Source: Burkholderiales bacterium 70-64 (GTDB lineage: Bacteria; Pseudomonadota; Gammaproteobacteria; Burkholderiales; Burkholderiaceae_E). Taken from it: a DNA stretch of 64,000 nt. The position numbers and the translations under genes were made by a program. This document shows, piece after piece, positions 27,560 through 36,213 of this stretch. The stretch spans positions 62,001 through 126,000 of the forward strand of contig MKUQ01000010.1 in assembly GCA_001898645.1 (NCBI GenBank), given 5' to 3'. Position 1 is the first letter of the stretch. Each line of letters begins with the position of its first letter. The notes beneath the pieces were generated by a model. That model was not told the DNA's origin. It did no database searches and worked only from the letters and a program-made list of their open reading frames with translations.

Positions 27560-29212
27560 ATGGCCAGCCAGTTGCCCTACGACGCCGGCGCCGCTTCGCT
27601 GCTGGTCGACGGCACGCCCCTCGCGCGGCGCTGGATCGCGGTGTTCGGCGCCTTCGTGTTCGCCTGCCTGCTGTCGTTCGCCGCCTTCCCCGACGCCTGG
27701 CTCGGCATGGGGCGCGTGTGGTGGGAGTCCGAAACCTATACCCACGGGTTCATCGCCCTGCCCTGCGCCGCCTGGATGATCTGGCGCCGGCGCCAGGATT
27801 GGGCCGCGCTGCCCCAGCGCGCCTGGTGGCCGGCGCTGGCGGCGGTGGCCGGCTGCGGCCTGCTGTGGCTCGCCGGCCGCCTGGGCGGCGTGGCGTCGCT
27901 GGAGCAGATCGCCGCGGTGGCGCTCATCCCCTCCGCGGTGCTGCTGCTCTCGGGTCCGGCGGTGGTACGCGCCCTGGCGTTCCCGCTCGCCTTCGTCTTC
28001 TTCGCGGTGCCTGTCGGCGATTTCCTCACACCGATCATGATGGACTACACGGCCGACGCCACCGTCACCGCCCTGCGCTGGACCGGCGTACCGGTCTACC
28101 GCGAAGGGCTGCACTTCATGGTGCCGACCGGCCGCTGGTCGGTGGTGGAGGCCTGCAGCGGGCTGCGCTACCTCATCGCCTCGCTGGCGCTGGGCGTGCT
28201 CTATGCCTACCTGCAGTTCCGCACCCTGCGCTACCGACTCGGCTTCATGGCGCTGGCCATCGTGGTGCCGATCGTCGCGAACTGGGTGCGCGCCTACATG
28301 ATCGTCATGCTCGGACACCTCTCCAACATGAAGATCGCCACCGGTGTCGATCATCTCATCTACGGATGGATCTTCTTCGGCGTCGTGATGGGGCTGCTGT
28401 TCTGGTTCGGCTCGCGCTGGCGCGAACCGGCGCCGCCCGACGGGCAAGACGCAGCGGCCAGATCGCCGGCCGCCGGCACCGATTCCGCCGGCGTCGCGGA
28501 TGCCGGGTCAGGGACATCGCGAACGGGCACTCGCGCCGGACGCACGGGCCCATCACGGCCGATGATCGCCGCCGCCGCGGCCGCTGCCGTCTCCATCCTC
28601 GTATGGCGCCCCGTGGCCGCCGGGCTGCTCGACATGACCCATCCGCGGCAGGTCGGACCGGCCCTGCGCGCCTCGCTGCAGGCGTTCCCCGCCGCCCCGG
28701 CGCTACCCTTCGAGCCCGCCTACGTCGACGCACGCGAAACCATCCGCGTCTCGCATCGCATCGACGGCGCGCCGGTGGAGCTGTATGCCTACTACTACGC
28801 ACGCCAGTTCGAATCGCAGGAGATGATCCACACGAAGAACGCGCTGGTGCGGCTGAACGACGCCCGCTGGCCGATCCGCGCGAGCGACAGCGAGCCGATG
28901 CCGTGGGGAACGGTGGCGAGCTACCGGCTCGGCACGCAGGGCGGCGAGAACCTGCTGGTCTGGACCTGGTACGCCGTCGGGGGCGTCCAGTCGGCCAGCG
29001 CCTACCGCGCGAAGGCCGCCACCGCCGCCTCGCTCGCCCTGGGCCGCGGCGATCATTCCCTTGTCATCGTGCTGGCCACCCCCATCGAAGGCGAGCGCTC
29101 GGCTGCGGTACAGGCCGCCCGCGCGCGGCTGGCCGAGGCCGCCGCGGCGATCGAGCCGGCGGTCGACACTTCCACTGGCGGACGCATCGCCCGGACCGCC
29201 GCCGGGCACTGA
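27560..29212 (+). CDS. xrtA: Exosortase A (XrtA/EpsH) fused to an EpsI domain
   Basis: Exosortase A is an inner-membrane cysteine transpeptidase-like enzyme that processes proteins carrying the PEP-CTERM tail. The first 290 residues contain about eight membrane segments and the conserved triad candidates Cys199 (VEACSGLRYL), Arg244 (ANWVRAYMIV) and His265 (GVDHLIYGW). A low-complexity linker (about residues 290-335) leads to a C-terminal periplasmic EpsI-like domain (residues about 350-535) with YYYARQFESQEMI. In many loci EpsI is a separate gene; here it is fused. No PEP-CTERM substrate gene is seen in the window. Confidence 0.95.
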   Translation: MASQLPYDAGAASLLVDGTPLARRWIAVFGAFVFACLLSFAAFPDAWLGMGRVWWESETYTHGFIALPCAAWMIWRRRQDWAALPQRAWWPALAAVAGCGLLWLAGRLGGVASLEQIAAVALIPSAVLLLSGPAVVRALAFPLAFVFFAVPVGDFLTPIMMDYTADATVTALRWTGVPVYREGLHFMVPTGRWSVVEACSGLRYLIASLALGVLYAYLQFRTLRYRLGFMALAIVVPIVANWVRAYMIVMLGHLSNMKIATGVDHLIYGWIFFGVVMGLLFWFGSRWREPAPPDGQDAAARSPAAGTDSAGVADAGSGTSRTGTRAGRTGPSRPMIAAAAAAAVSILVWRPVAAGLLDMTHPRQVGPALRASLQAFPAAPALPFEPAYVDARETIRVSHRIDGAPVELYAYYYARQFESQEMIHTKNALVRLNDARWPIRASDSEPMPWGTVASYRLGTQGGENLLVWTWYAVGGVQSASAYRAKAATAASLALGRGDHSLVIVLATPIEGERSAAVQAARARLAEAAAAIEPAVDTSTGGRIARTAAGH

Positions 29213-29224
29213 GCACCGCCCGCC

Positions 29225-30469
29225 ATGGACGCTCCACGCGCGCACATCGTCCACGTCGTGCATCGGCTCGATACCGGCGGCATGGAGAACGGCCTGGTGA
29301 ACCTGGTCAACCGGCTGCCCGCACAGCGCTTTCGCCATACCATCGTCTCGCTCACCGGCGTCGGCGCCATCGCCCGGCGCATCGCCAACACCGAGGTCGA
29401 GGTGATCAAGCTCGAGCGCCGTCCCGGCCCGCTCGCATGCGAGCTGCCTCGGCTGTGGCGGCTCTTCCGCTCGCTGCGGCCGTCACTGGTGCACACGCGC
29501 AACGTCGGCACGCTCGAGGCCCAGATCGCCGCCACGCTGGCCGCGGTGCCGGTGCGCATCCATGGCGAGCACGGCTGGGAGGTGCACGACGTGGTCGGCA
29601 GCGATCCGTCGCTGCTGCGCACGCGGCGCCGGCTGCGCCGCTTCGTGCACGCACAGGTGGCCCTGTCGCGGCCCACCTTCGAGTTCCTGCGCGACCGCGT
29701 CGGCGTGCCCGCCGACCGGCTGGTGTCGATCTGCAACGGCGTGGATACCGAGCGCTTTCGCCCGCGCGATGCCACGCACGAACCGCCGCGCGACTTCGTC
29801 GCCCTGGGCGCGCCCGCATGGCCCTCGGATGCGATCGTCGTCGGCTACGTCGGCCGGCTCGCCGAAGTCAAGAACCCGCTGCTGCTGGTGCGTGCCTTCA
29901 GCCAGGCGGCGGCCGGGCTGCGCGCCCGCGCGCCCGCGCTGGCCGAACGCCTCAGGCTCGCCATGGTCGGCCACGGGCCGCTGGCCGAGGCACTGAGAGA
30001 CCACCTGGCGCAGGCCCGCCTGCACCCGGTCACGTGGCTCGCCGGCGACCGCCAGGACATCCCCGTGCTCATGCGCAGCTTCGACCTGTACGCGCTGCCC
30101 TCCCTGGCCGAAGGCATCAACAACACCCTGCTCGAGGCCATGGCCAGCGGCCTGCCGATGGTCGCCACCCGTGTCGGCGGCAACGGAGAGCTGGTGATCG
30201 ACGGACAGTGCGGCACGCTGGTCGAGTCCGAAGACCTCGCCGGCATGGCCGATGCCCTGGCAGCCTACGTGCGCGACCCGGCGCTGCGCGCGCGCCACGG
30301 TGCGCAGGCGCGCCGCCACGCCGTCGGCCAGTTCGGGCTCGATGCGATGATCGACGCCTACGAGCGTCTCTACACGCGCCTGCTGGTGCAGCGCGGCGTG
30401 ATGCCGCAAGGCTGGGGCGGAGCCGCGGCCCACGCGCAGGCACCGCTGCCCCACTTCCCCGTCGGCTGA
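29225..30469 (+). CDS. XrtA-associated family 4 glycosyltransferase
   Basis: A 414-residue GT-B fold retaining glycosyltransferase. The N-terminus IVHVVHRLDTGGMENGLVN is typical of the exosortase-A-linked GT4 group; the C-terminal nucleotide-sugar site shows VGYVGRLAEVKNPLLLVRAF and the acidic SLAEGINNTLLEAMASGLP segment, where E-x7-E gives the GT4 signature. It would add one sugar of the repeat unit on the cytoplasmic face. It lies 12 bases after exosortase A and seven bases before the amidotransferase gene. Confidence 0.92.
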   Translation: MDAPRAHIVHVVHRLDTGGMENGLVNLVNRLPAQRFRHTIVSLTGVGAIARRIANTEVEVIKLERRPGPLACELPRLWRLFRSLRPSLVHTRNVGTLEAQIAATLAAVPVRIHGEHGWEVHDVVGSDPSLLRTRRRLRRFVHAQVALSRPTFEFLRDRVGVPADRLVSICNGVDTERFRPRDATHEPPRDFVALGAPAWPSDAIVVGYVGRLAEVKNPLLLVRAFSQAAAGLRARAPALAERLRLAMVGHGPLAEALRDHLAQARLHPVTWLAGDRQDIPVLMRSFDLYALPSLAEGINNTLLEAMASGLPMVATRVGGNGELVIDGQCGTLVESEDLAGMADALAAYVRDPALRARHGAQARRHAVGQFGLDAMIDAYERLYTRLLVQRGVMPQGWGGAAAHAQAPLPHFPVG

Positions 30470-30476
30470 GGCGCCC

Positions 30477-32423
30477 ATGTGCGGCATCACCGGCATCTTC
30501 GATCCACGCGCACCGAGCCGGCCCGACGAGGCACTGCTGCGCCGGATGAACGACATGCAGCTGCACCGCGGCCCGGACGAAGGCTCGGTGCACATCGAGC
30601 CGCACCTCGGCCTCGGCCACCGGCGGCTCTCGATCATCGACGTGGCCACGGGCCAGCAGCCGCTCTTCAACGAAGACGGCAGCGTCGTGGTGGTGTTCAA
30701 CGGCGAGATCTACAACTTCCAGGCGCTGGCCGGCGAGCTGGAAGCCGCCGGCCATGTCTTCCGCACGCGCAGCGACACCGAAGTGATCGTGCACGGCTGG
30801 GAGCAGTGGGGCGAAGCCTGCGTCGGGCGCTTCCGCGGCATGTTCGCGTTCGCGTTGTGGGACCGCAACCGGCAGACGCTCTTCATGGCGCGCGACCGAC
30901 TCGGCGTCAAGCCGCTGCACTATGCGGTGCTCGGCAACGGTCAGCTGGCGTTCGGCTCGGAGCTGAAGACGCTGGTGGCGCATCCGGCCTTCGCGCGCGA
31001 GCTCGACGAACGCGCGATCGAAGACTACTTCACCCTCGGCTACATCCCCGATCCGCGCACGATCTACCGCGGCGCGGCCAAGCTCGCCCCGGCGCACACG
31101 CTCACCTGGCGCGTGGGCGAGCACGCTCCGCGCCTCGCCCGCTACTGGGACGCGCGCTTCGAGCCCGACGAGCGCATCACGCTGGCCGATGCCTGCGAGC
31201 AGCTGCGCGTCAAGCTCGCCGAATCGGTGAAGCTGCGCCTCATCTCCGAAGTACCCCTGGGCGCCTTCCTCTCGGGCGGCGTGGATTCGAGCGCGGTGGT
31301 CGCCACGATGGCGCAGCTCTCTGACGCGCCGGTGAAGACCTGCTCGATCGGCTTCGACGTGGCTTCGTTCAACGAGTCGGAGTTCGCGCAGAAGGTAGCC
31401 GAGCGCTACCGCACCGACCACTACACCCGGACGGTGCACGCCGACGACTTCGGGCTCATCGACCGGCTGGCCAGCCTCTACGACGAACCCTACGCCGACA
31501 GCTCGGCCATCCCGACCTACCGTGTGTGCGAGCTCGCCCGCACGCGCGTCACCGTGGCACTCTCGGGCGATGGCGGCGACGAGACCTTCGGCGGCTATCG
31601 CCGCTACAAGTTCCACGTACGCGAGCAGGCCCTGCGCGACCGCCTGCCCGCCGGCCTGCGCCACCTTCTGTTCGGAGCGCTCGGGCGCCTCTATCCGAAA
31701 TTCGACCGGCTACCGCGCATGTTCCGCGCCCGCGCCACCTTCCAGGCGCTGGCACGCGACGCCGTCGACGCCTACTACCACGCAGTGTCGATCGTGCGCG
31801 ACGACGATCGCAGCCTGCTGTTCTCGCCCGGCTTTCGCGCCCGCCTCGGCGGCTATCGCGCGCGCGAGGTGTTCCACGAGCATGCCGCCCGCGCGCAGAC
31901 CGACGACCCGCTCTCGCTCATCCAGTACCTGGACTACCAGACCTACCTGCCCGGCGACATCAACACCAAGGTCGACCGCGCCAGCATGGCGCACTCGCTG
32001 GAGACCCGCGAGCCCCTGATGGACCACGAACTGGTGGAATGGGCCGCGCGCCTGCCCTCGCAGCTGAAGCTGGCAGGGGGCGAAGGCAAGCTGGTGCTCA
32101 AGAAGGCGATGGAGCCGCTGCTGCCGGACGACGTGCTCTACCGGCCCAAGATGGGCTTCGCCGTGCCGCTCGCCGACTGGTTCCGCGGCCCGCTACGCGC
32201 CGAGGTGCAACGCGTGCTGAACGGCGAGACGCTGGCGCGTACCGGCATCTTCGACACGCGAACGCTGGCGCGGGTGGCCGAGGAACACCTGTCGGGCCGG
32301 CGCGACCGCAGCGCGATGATCTGGACGCTGCTCATGTTCGAACGTTTCATGACGAACCTGGAGGGTCAGCCTTCCGACTCGCCACTGCGTCATGGAATTC
32401 CGGAGGAAGCCTCGCATGCGTGA
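30477..32423 (+). CDS. XrtA-system asparagine-synthase-type amidotransferase
   Basis: A 648-residue class II glutamine amidotransferase fused to an asparagine synthetase domain. It keeps the N-terminal nucleophile Cys2 (MCGITGIFD), RHRGPD-like QLHRGPDEG, FNGEIYNF, and the ATP pyrophosphatase loop LSGGVDSS at about residues 265-272, followed by SGDGGDETFGGY. By analogy with amidotransferases of O-antigen loci, it may amidate a uronic acid of the polysaccharide using glutamine; that substrate is inferred. It is the only one of three such proteins in the window with the nucleophilic Cys. The stop overlaps the next start by eight bases. Confidence 0.92.
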   Translation: MCGITGIFDPRAPSRPDEALLRRMNDMQLHRGPDEGSVHIEPHLGLGHRRLSIIDVATGQQPLFNEDGSVVVVFNGEIYNFQALAGELEAAGHVFRTRSDTEVIVHGWEQWGEACVGRFRGMFAFALWDRNRQTLFMARDRLGVKPLHYAVLGNGQLAFGSELKTLVAHPAFARELDERAIEDYFTLGYIPDPRTIYRGAAKLAPAHTLTWRVGEHAPRLARYWDARFEPDERITLADACEQLRVKLAESVKLRLISEVPLGAFLSGGVDSSAVVATMAQLSDAPVKTCSIGFDVASFNESEFAQKVAERYRTDHYTRTVHADDFGLIDRLASLYDEPYADSSAIPTYRVCELARTRVTVALSGDGGDETFGGYRRYKFHVREQALRDRLPAGLRHLLFGALGRLYPKFDRLPRMFRARATFQALARDAVDAYYHAVSIVRDDDRSLLFSPGFRARLGGYRAREVFHEHAARAQTDDPLSLIQYLDYQTYLPGDINTKVDRASMAHSLETREPLMDHELVEWAARLPSQLKLAGGEGKLVLKKAMEPLLPDDVLYRPKMGFAVPLADWFRGPLRAEVQRVLNGETLARTGIFDTRTLARVAEEHLSGRRDRSAMIWTLLMFERFMTNLEGQPSDSPLRHGIPEEASHA

Positions 32424-33762
32424 CGTCTTCCTCACCCTGGTGCTGGTCGGGTTCCTGCCCGTCGGACTCAAGCGCCCCTACATCGGCGCCCTGATGTTCG
32501 CGGTCATCAGCCTGGCGAATCCGCACCGCTTCACCTGGGGATTCGCCTATTCGATGCCGTGGGCCGTGGCCTATGCAGCGGTCACGATGATCGGCATGGC
32601 CTTCACGAAGGAGCGTGTGGTCGGCGACAGCATTCGTCGCTACATGCCGATGCTGATCTACCTCGCGTGGATGCTGGTGACGTCGATCTTCGCCTTCGAG
32701 AAGCAAGCCGCCATGGACCGCTGGCTGGACGTCATGAAGGTCCATCTCATGTGCCTCGTTACCCTGTGCCTGCTGACCGATTGGCGGCGTGTCAGGCAAC
32801 TGGTGTGGGTGGCAGTCTGCTGCATCGGATTCTTCGGCCTGAAGGGCGGGATCTTCACGATAGCCGAGGGAGGGGACTATCTTGTCTGGGGGCCGCCGAA
32901 CAGTGCAATCCAGGACAACAATCACCTTGCCGTCGCACTCGTGATGATGCTCCCCATGATGTATTGGCTCTTCACGCAGGCGCGCAAGCCATGGTTGAAG
33001 GGGCTTATCGGATTCTCGGCGCTCATGACCGCCGCCTCGATATTCGGTTCTCATTCGCGAAGCGCGTTTCTCGGAATTGCCGCTGTAGCGGCCTTCCTGG
33101 TGCTCAAGAGCAAGCACAAGCTGAGCCTGGGCCTGCTGGCCGTCATCGTCGGCATGCTGTCGACTTCGCTCATGCCCCAGCAGTACTGGAACCGGATGAG
33201 CACGATAGAGACCTATCAGGAGGATGCATCGGCGATGGGCCGAATAAACGTCTGGAACACGGCCATCAACATCGCGAACGACCGTGTTACCGGCGCCGGC
33301 TTCGAGTACTACACACCCCAGGTATTCAAGCGCTATGCCCCCAACCCCGCTGACATTCATTCATCGCACAGCATCTACTTCCAAGCGCTCGGCGAGCATG
33401 GCTGGATAGGCCTCCTGCTGTTCGCCTATATCTGGGTCTATGTCTGGCTGCGCTGCCGTCGCGTCATCAAGCTCGCCGATGCATCGGAAGAGGGGCGCGC
33501 GCAGGCGCTGCTCGCCCGCATGATCCAGGTCAGCCTCGTCGGCTTCGCCGTCGGAGGGGCTTTCGTGAATATCGGCAATTGGGACATGGTGTACTACCTC
33601 GCCGTAGCGGCACTCGGCACGACGCGCATCATCGACATTCAGGTCGCGACCCGCAATGTAGTGCAGAGCCGTAGCCGATCCATCCGCCAGCCGGAATTGG
33701 CATCGCAAGCCGAGGCTTCGGCGCAGGCCATGGTTTCCACGCCCGGCATGCGATCGCGCTGA
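32416..33762 (+). CDS. XrtA-associated O-antigen-ligase-like membrane protein
   Basis: A 448-residue inner-membrane protein with about ten hydrophobic segments and a large periplasmic loop (around residues 235-320), the layout of the O-antigen ligase/Wzy family. The loop contains the SAMGRINVWNTA and HSIYFQALGEHGWIG segments that characterise the exosortase-A-linked putative O-glycosylation ligases. It would polymerise or transfer the glycan in the periplasm. The ATG at 32416 follows GGAGG at 32402-32406, nine bases upstream; an earlier ATG at 32392 is less supported. From its middle onward G+C is visibly lower (about 58% in a counted line at 33001) than in upstream genes. Confidence 0.9.
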   Translation: MRDVFLTLVLVGFLPVGLKRPYIGALMFAVISLANPHRFTWGFAYSMPWAVAYAAVTMIGMAFTKERVVGDSIRRYMPMLIYLAWMLVTSIFAFEKQAAMDRWLDVMKVHLMCLVTLCLLTDWRRVRQLVWVAVCCIGFFGLKGGIFTIAEGGDYLVWGPPNSAIQDNNHLAVALVMMLPMMYWLFTQARKPWLKGLIGFSALMTAASIFGSHSRSAFLGIAAVAAFLVLKSKHKLSLGLLAVIVGMLSTSLMPQQYWNRMSTIETYQEDASAMGRINVWNTAINIANDRVTGAGFEYYTPQVFKRYAPNPADIHSSHSIYFQALGEHGWIGLLLFAYIWVYVWLRCRRVIKLADASEEGRAQALLARMIQVSLVGFAVGGAFVNIGNWDMVYYLAVAALGTTRIIDIQVATRNVVQSRSRSIRQPELASQAEASAQAMVSTPGMRSR

Positions 33763-33799
33763 CGGCCCTGCTCGGCAGTCGTGCGATATGCGATCGCTG

Positions 33800-34675
33800 C
33801 TACACGAGGGCAAGGATCGCTTTCTCCACGCGCCTGCGAATGGGCCGCGAGTACAGGTCCTTGAGCATGAGGAATTGCAGAAGGTAGAGCGGAAGCATTT
33901 TCCGGAATCGTCCGAAGTCGATCCCAAGCGCGATACACGCATCCCCGATCCATCCGAGATCGTCATTCGGCTTCAAGCCGTCCGTCGCACGCAGCTCCTC
34001 GAGCCGCATCGGCTCGAACCTCATCATCGATGAAACCAGAATGGCGAGGTCGAAGCCTTGCAGCGTCACTCTGCCGAAATCTTCCCAATCGAAGACCGTC
34101 AGCCCGAGCTTGCCGAGCGCAAGGTTGTTGACCGAGAAATCCCCATGCTGGGGAGCATGGGATAGCGTGGTCAACGAGTCGATATCGATGGATCCGGTCA
34201 CGCGGGAACACGTATTCGACAGTTCGGTTTCCGAAAACCGGGAATCGATGCCTTCGATGAGACCGAAGGCATCGTCTTTCGAATAGGGTTCGCCCGCCTG
34301 TTCGCGAGCCCGCAAGAAGAAGCCGATCAGCCCCCGATGAAGCGACGAATTGCGCCGCAGGCGCAACAGGTCCTCTTCGATCACGGGTTTGGCTCGCACG
34401 CCGGTGGTCACGATCCATTGCATGTTGCGATGATGCAAATAAGCCAGGGGCTGGGGCACGAACTCCGGAAAGCGCTCGTACGCCCTCAGGCTGGATGCGT
34501 ATTCCTGTGCAAGATCGAATTGCTCCGAGAGCCGGATGTGGTAGTAGCGATCGTCCTCGCAACGAACGGCCAGATGCAGCACGTCTCCAAGCGTCAATCC
34601 TACGTTGTACCGGAATCGGGCATCGGCCCGGATCAAGCCGGACGATTTCAGCGACTCGAAGACGATATCGAGCAA
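33800..34675 (-). CDS. Aminoglycoside-phosphotransferase-fold kinase-like protein
   Basis: A 291-residue protein with the APH/choline kinase fold. Catalytic-loop residues are visible as HGDFSVNNLAL (Asp179, Asn184) and the metal-binding Asp196 in FDWEDFG. The N-lobe is divergent and I cannot identify the ATP-binding lysine with certainty. The substrate is unknown; a small-molecule alcohol, sugar or polyisoprenoid is possible, given its place in a polysaccharide locus. Its start overlaps the 3' end of the upstream methyltransferase-like gene by 28 bases, so the two are probably co-translated. It converges on the O-antigen-ligase-like gene with 37 bases between stops. Confidence 0.75.
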   Translation of the reverse strand: MLDIVFESLKSSGLIRADARFRYNVGLTLGDVLHLAVRCEDDRYYHIRLSEQFDLAQEYASSLRAYERFPEFVPQPLAYLHHRNMQWIVTTGVRAKPVIEEDLLRLRRNSSLHRGLIGFFLRAREQAGEPYSKDDAFGLIEGIDSRFSETELSNTCSRVTGSIDIDSLTTLSHAPQHGDFSVNNLALGKLGLTVFDWEDFGRVTLQGFDLAILVSSMMRFEPMRLEELRATDGLKPNDDLGWIGDACIALGIDFGRFRKMLPLYLLQFLMLKDLYSRPIRRRVEKAILALV

Positions 34676-35361
34676 GGCTTCCTTCCCCAGAACACGAGGG
34701 ATCCGACGAGATAGCCGTACAGACCCGCACTTGCGAGCAGGCGGCGCGCCATATAGCTGATTCGGGTCGACTGTCCTCGTCTCGACTCCACGAAGCGAAC
34801 GAAATGGGGAACCGAAACCCTTCGGGAAGTTCCGACCAGTGCCTCCGGGTTGTCCGCTGATGGAAGAGCCGTGAAGACCTCGATATCTCCGATGCCCGAA
34901 CTTTCGAGCATCGAACGCAGCGATCGCGGCGTATGGCCCGCCGGATGCTGGCTCTTCCCGTGGCCGCTTCTCCCCATCCAGTGTTGGCGAAGCTGGGCAA
35001 GCGAGTAGCGATTCGTCACGCAGCCCGCCACGATCCCTCCCGGAGCCAGCGCTCTGCTGACTTCGCCCAGCAAGGCGATCTGACGATCGCGCCCCGATTG
35101 CCGCTTCCGGCCGACCGAGGCGCTATCCAGCGTCCAATGCAACAGGATGAAATCGAAGGCAGCCGTCTCATTGGTATCGGCTATGCTTTCGGCTCCCCGT
35201 CCATACGCCCGATTGCGCACCGTCGTCTGTGCTCGCCATTCGGCATCGATCATCGGCTGGGAGCCAGCGACAAACAGTTCGAGCGCCCTCCTCGGGCGCA
35301 AGTCGCCGGGGAGGCGGTACATTGCCCGAACCCTTGCTCGACTTGATTCATAAGTTCGCAT
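34648..35361 (-). CDS. Methyltransferase-like protein with degenerate SAM motif
   Basis: A 237-residue product (from ATG 35361, MRTYESSRARVRAMY; the frame opens at 35415). The fold looks like a class I methyltransferase: AFDFILLHWTLDSA in the place of motif II/III, then EVSRALAPGGIVAGCVTN and a SLRSMLESSGIGDIEVF segment like post-motif III. Motif I is not a normal GxGxG but ALELFVAGSQ, so cofactor binding is doubtful. A hydrophobic C-terminal stretch (SAGLYGYLVGSLVFWG) may sit in the membrane. It sits between another methyltransferase and the kinase-like gene, with a 28-base overlap downstream. Lower G+C than the core locus suggests it came by transfer. Confidence 0.6.
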   Translation of the reverse strand: MRTYESSRARVRAMYRLPGDLRPRRALELFVAGSQPMIDAEWRAQTTVRNRAYGRGAESIADTNETAAFDFILLHWTLDSASVGRKRQSGRDRQIALLGEVSRALAPGGIVAGCVTNRYSLAQLRQHWMGRSGHGKSQHPAGHTPRSLRSMLESSGIGDIEVFTALPSADNPEALVGTSRRVSVPHFVRFVESRRGQSTRISYMARRLLASAGLYGYLVGSLVFWGRKPCSISSSSR

Positions 35362-35422
35362 GTGGACGTGCGCCGCAGGTTCGACTCGATCGAGATCCTT
35401 GCTCGCCGCAGCCACCAGGCGT

Positions 35423-36157
35423 CTACGCTACCGCCGGACGCTTTCCCGTGCGCCTGAAGAGATAGACCGTATCCGGCGCGATCGGGGCGAGGAAGCTCGC
35501 GCCAAAGATCCGTTCCATTCTCTCCTCTCGCGCAGGATCGTGCAGGGGTTCGTTCATGAGCTTGCCGCGAAACTTCCAAACCCCGATCGGGCGGCTGAGC
35601 ATCAGCTCGAACCCGAATCGCGCGAGCAATGCCTTCAATCCGGAATGCGTCAGGTCCATCCCGTGGTCCTCACCCGTCGCACCCAGCAGGAGATGCGCGA
35701 TGGCACGCGGGTTCCTGTGGTTGTTCACCAGCAGGTATCCCCCTGGCGCCACCAGCCCCTCGAGCACCCCGAGGACCTTCTCGCGAAGCTCGCCCTGGGC
35801 GTTGCCGAAGAACCGGAACGAGCTGACGAGATCGAAGGATCCAAGCGAGCATTCGTCCTTGGTCAGATCCGCCTGGACGAAGCGTGCTCCGGGAATCTTG
35901 CTCCTGGCGGTTTCGAGCATGGTCGTCGAAATGTCGACACCCACGCACTCGCGCGCGTGCGGCTCGATCACCGCGGTGATCCTCCCCGTGCCACAGGCGA
36001 AATCGAGGTAGCGCTCTATCCCTCGGGGAAACCGGCTGCGCATGATCTCCTCGACACGCTGCGCCTCCCAACGCGCCATGTAGGCGTCGAAGGCGGAGGC
36101 TGCAAGCGTCTGATCGTAATCACCGCCTCGGTTCAGGTGGCTATCTCGGTAATCCAT
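35423..36157 (-). CDS. SAM-dependent class I methyltransferase
   Basis: A 244-residue methyltransferase with a clear motif I (LDFACGTGR, residues 51-59), GVDISTTMLETAR as motif II, FDLVSSFRFFGN and a LEGLVAPGGYLLVNNHRN motif III. The start at 36157 (MDYRDSHLNRGGDYDQ) is chosen because the longer frame runs into the upstream flippase gene; the gap to that gene is then 56 bases. The substrate is unknown; a sugar hydroxyl or carboxyl of the glycan is likely from context. It lies downstream of the flippase gene on the same strand, ahead of a second, degenerate methyltransferase-like protein. Confidence 0.82.
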   Translation of the reverse strand: MDYRDSHLNRGGDYDQTLAASAFDAYMARWEAQRVEEIMRSRFPRGIERYLDFACGTGRITAVIEPHARECVGVDISTTMLETARSKIPGARFVQADLTKDECSLGSFDLVSSFRFFGNAQGELREKVLGVLEGLVAPGGYLLVNNHRNPRAIAHLLLGATGEDHGMDLTHSGLKALLARFGFELMLSRPIGVWKFRGKLMNEPLHDPAREERMERIFGASFLAPIAPDTVYLFRRTGKRPAVA

Positions 36158-36213
36158 GAATTCGATATGTTCCGGTTGTCGATGAAACTCGAGAGCATCC
36201 TGGCCACGGATCC

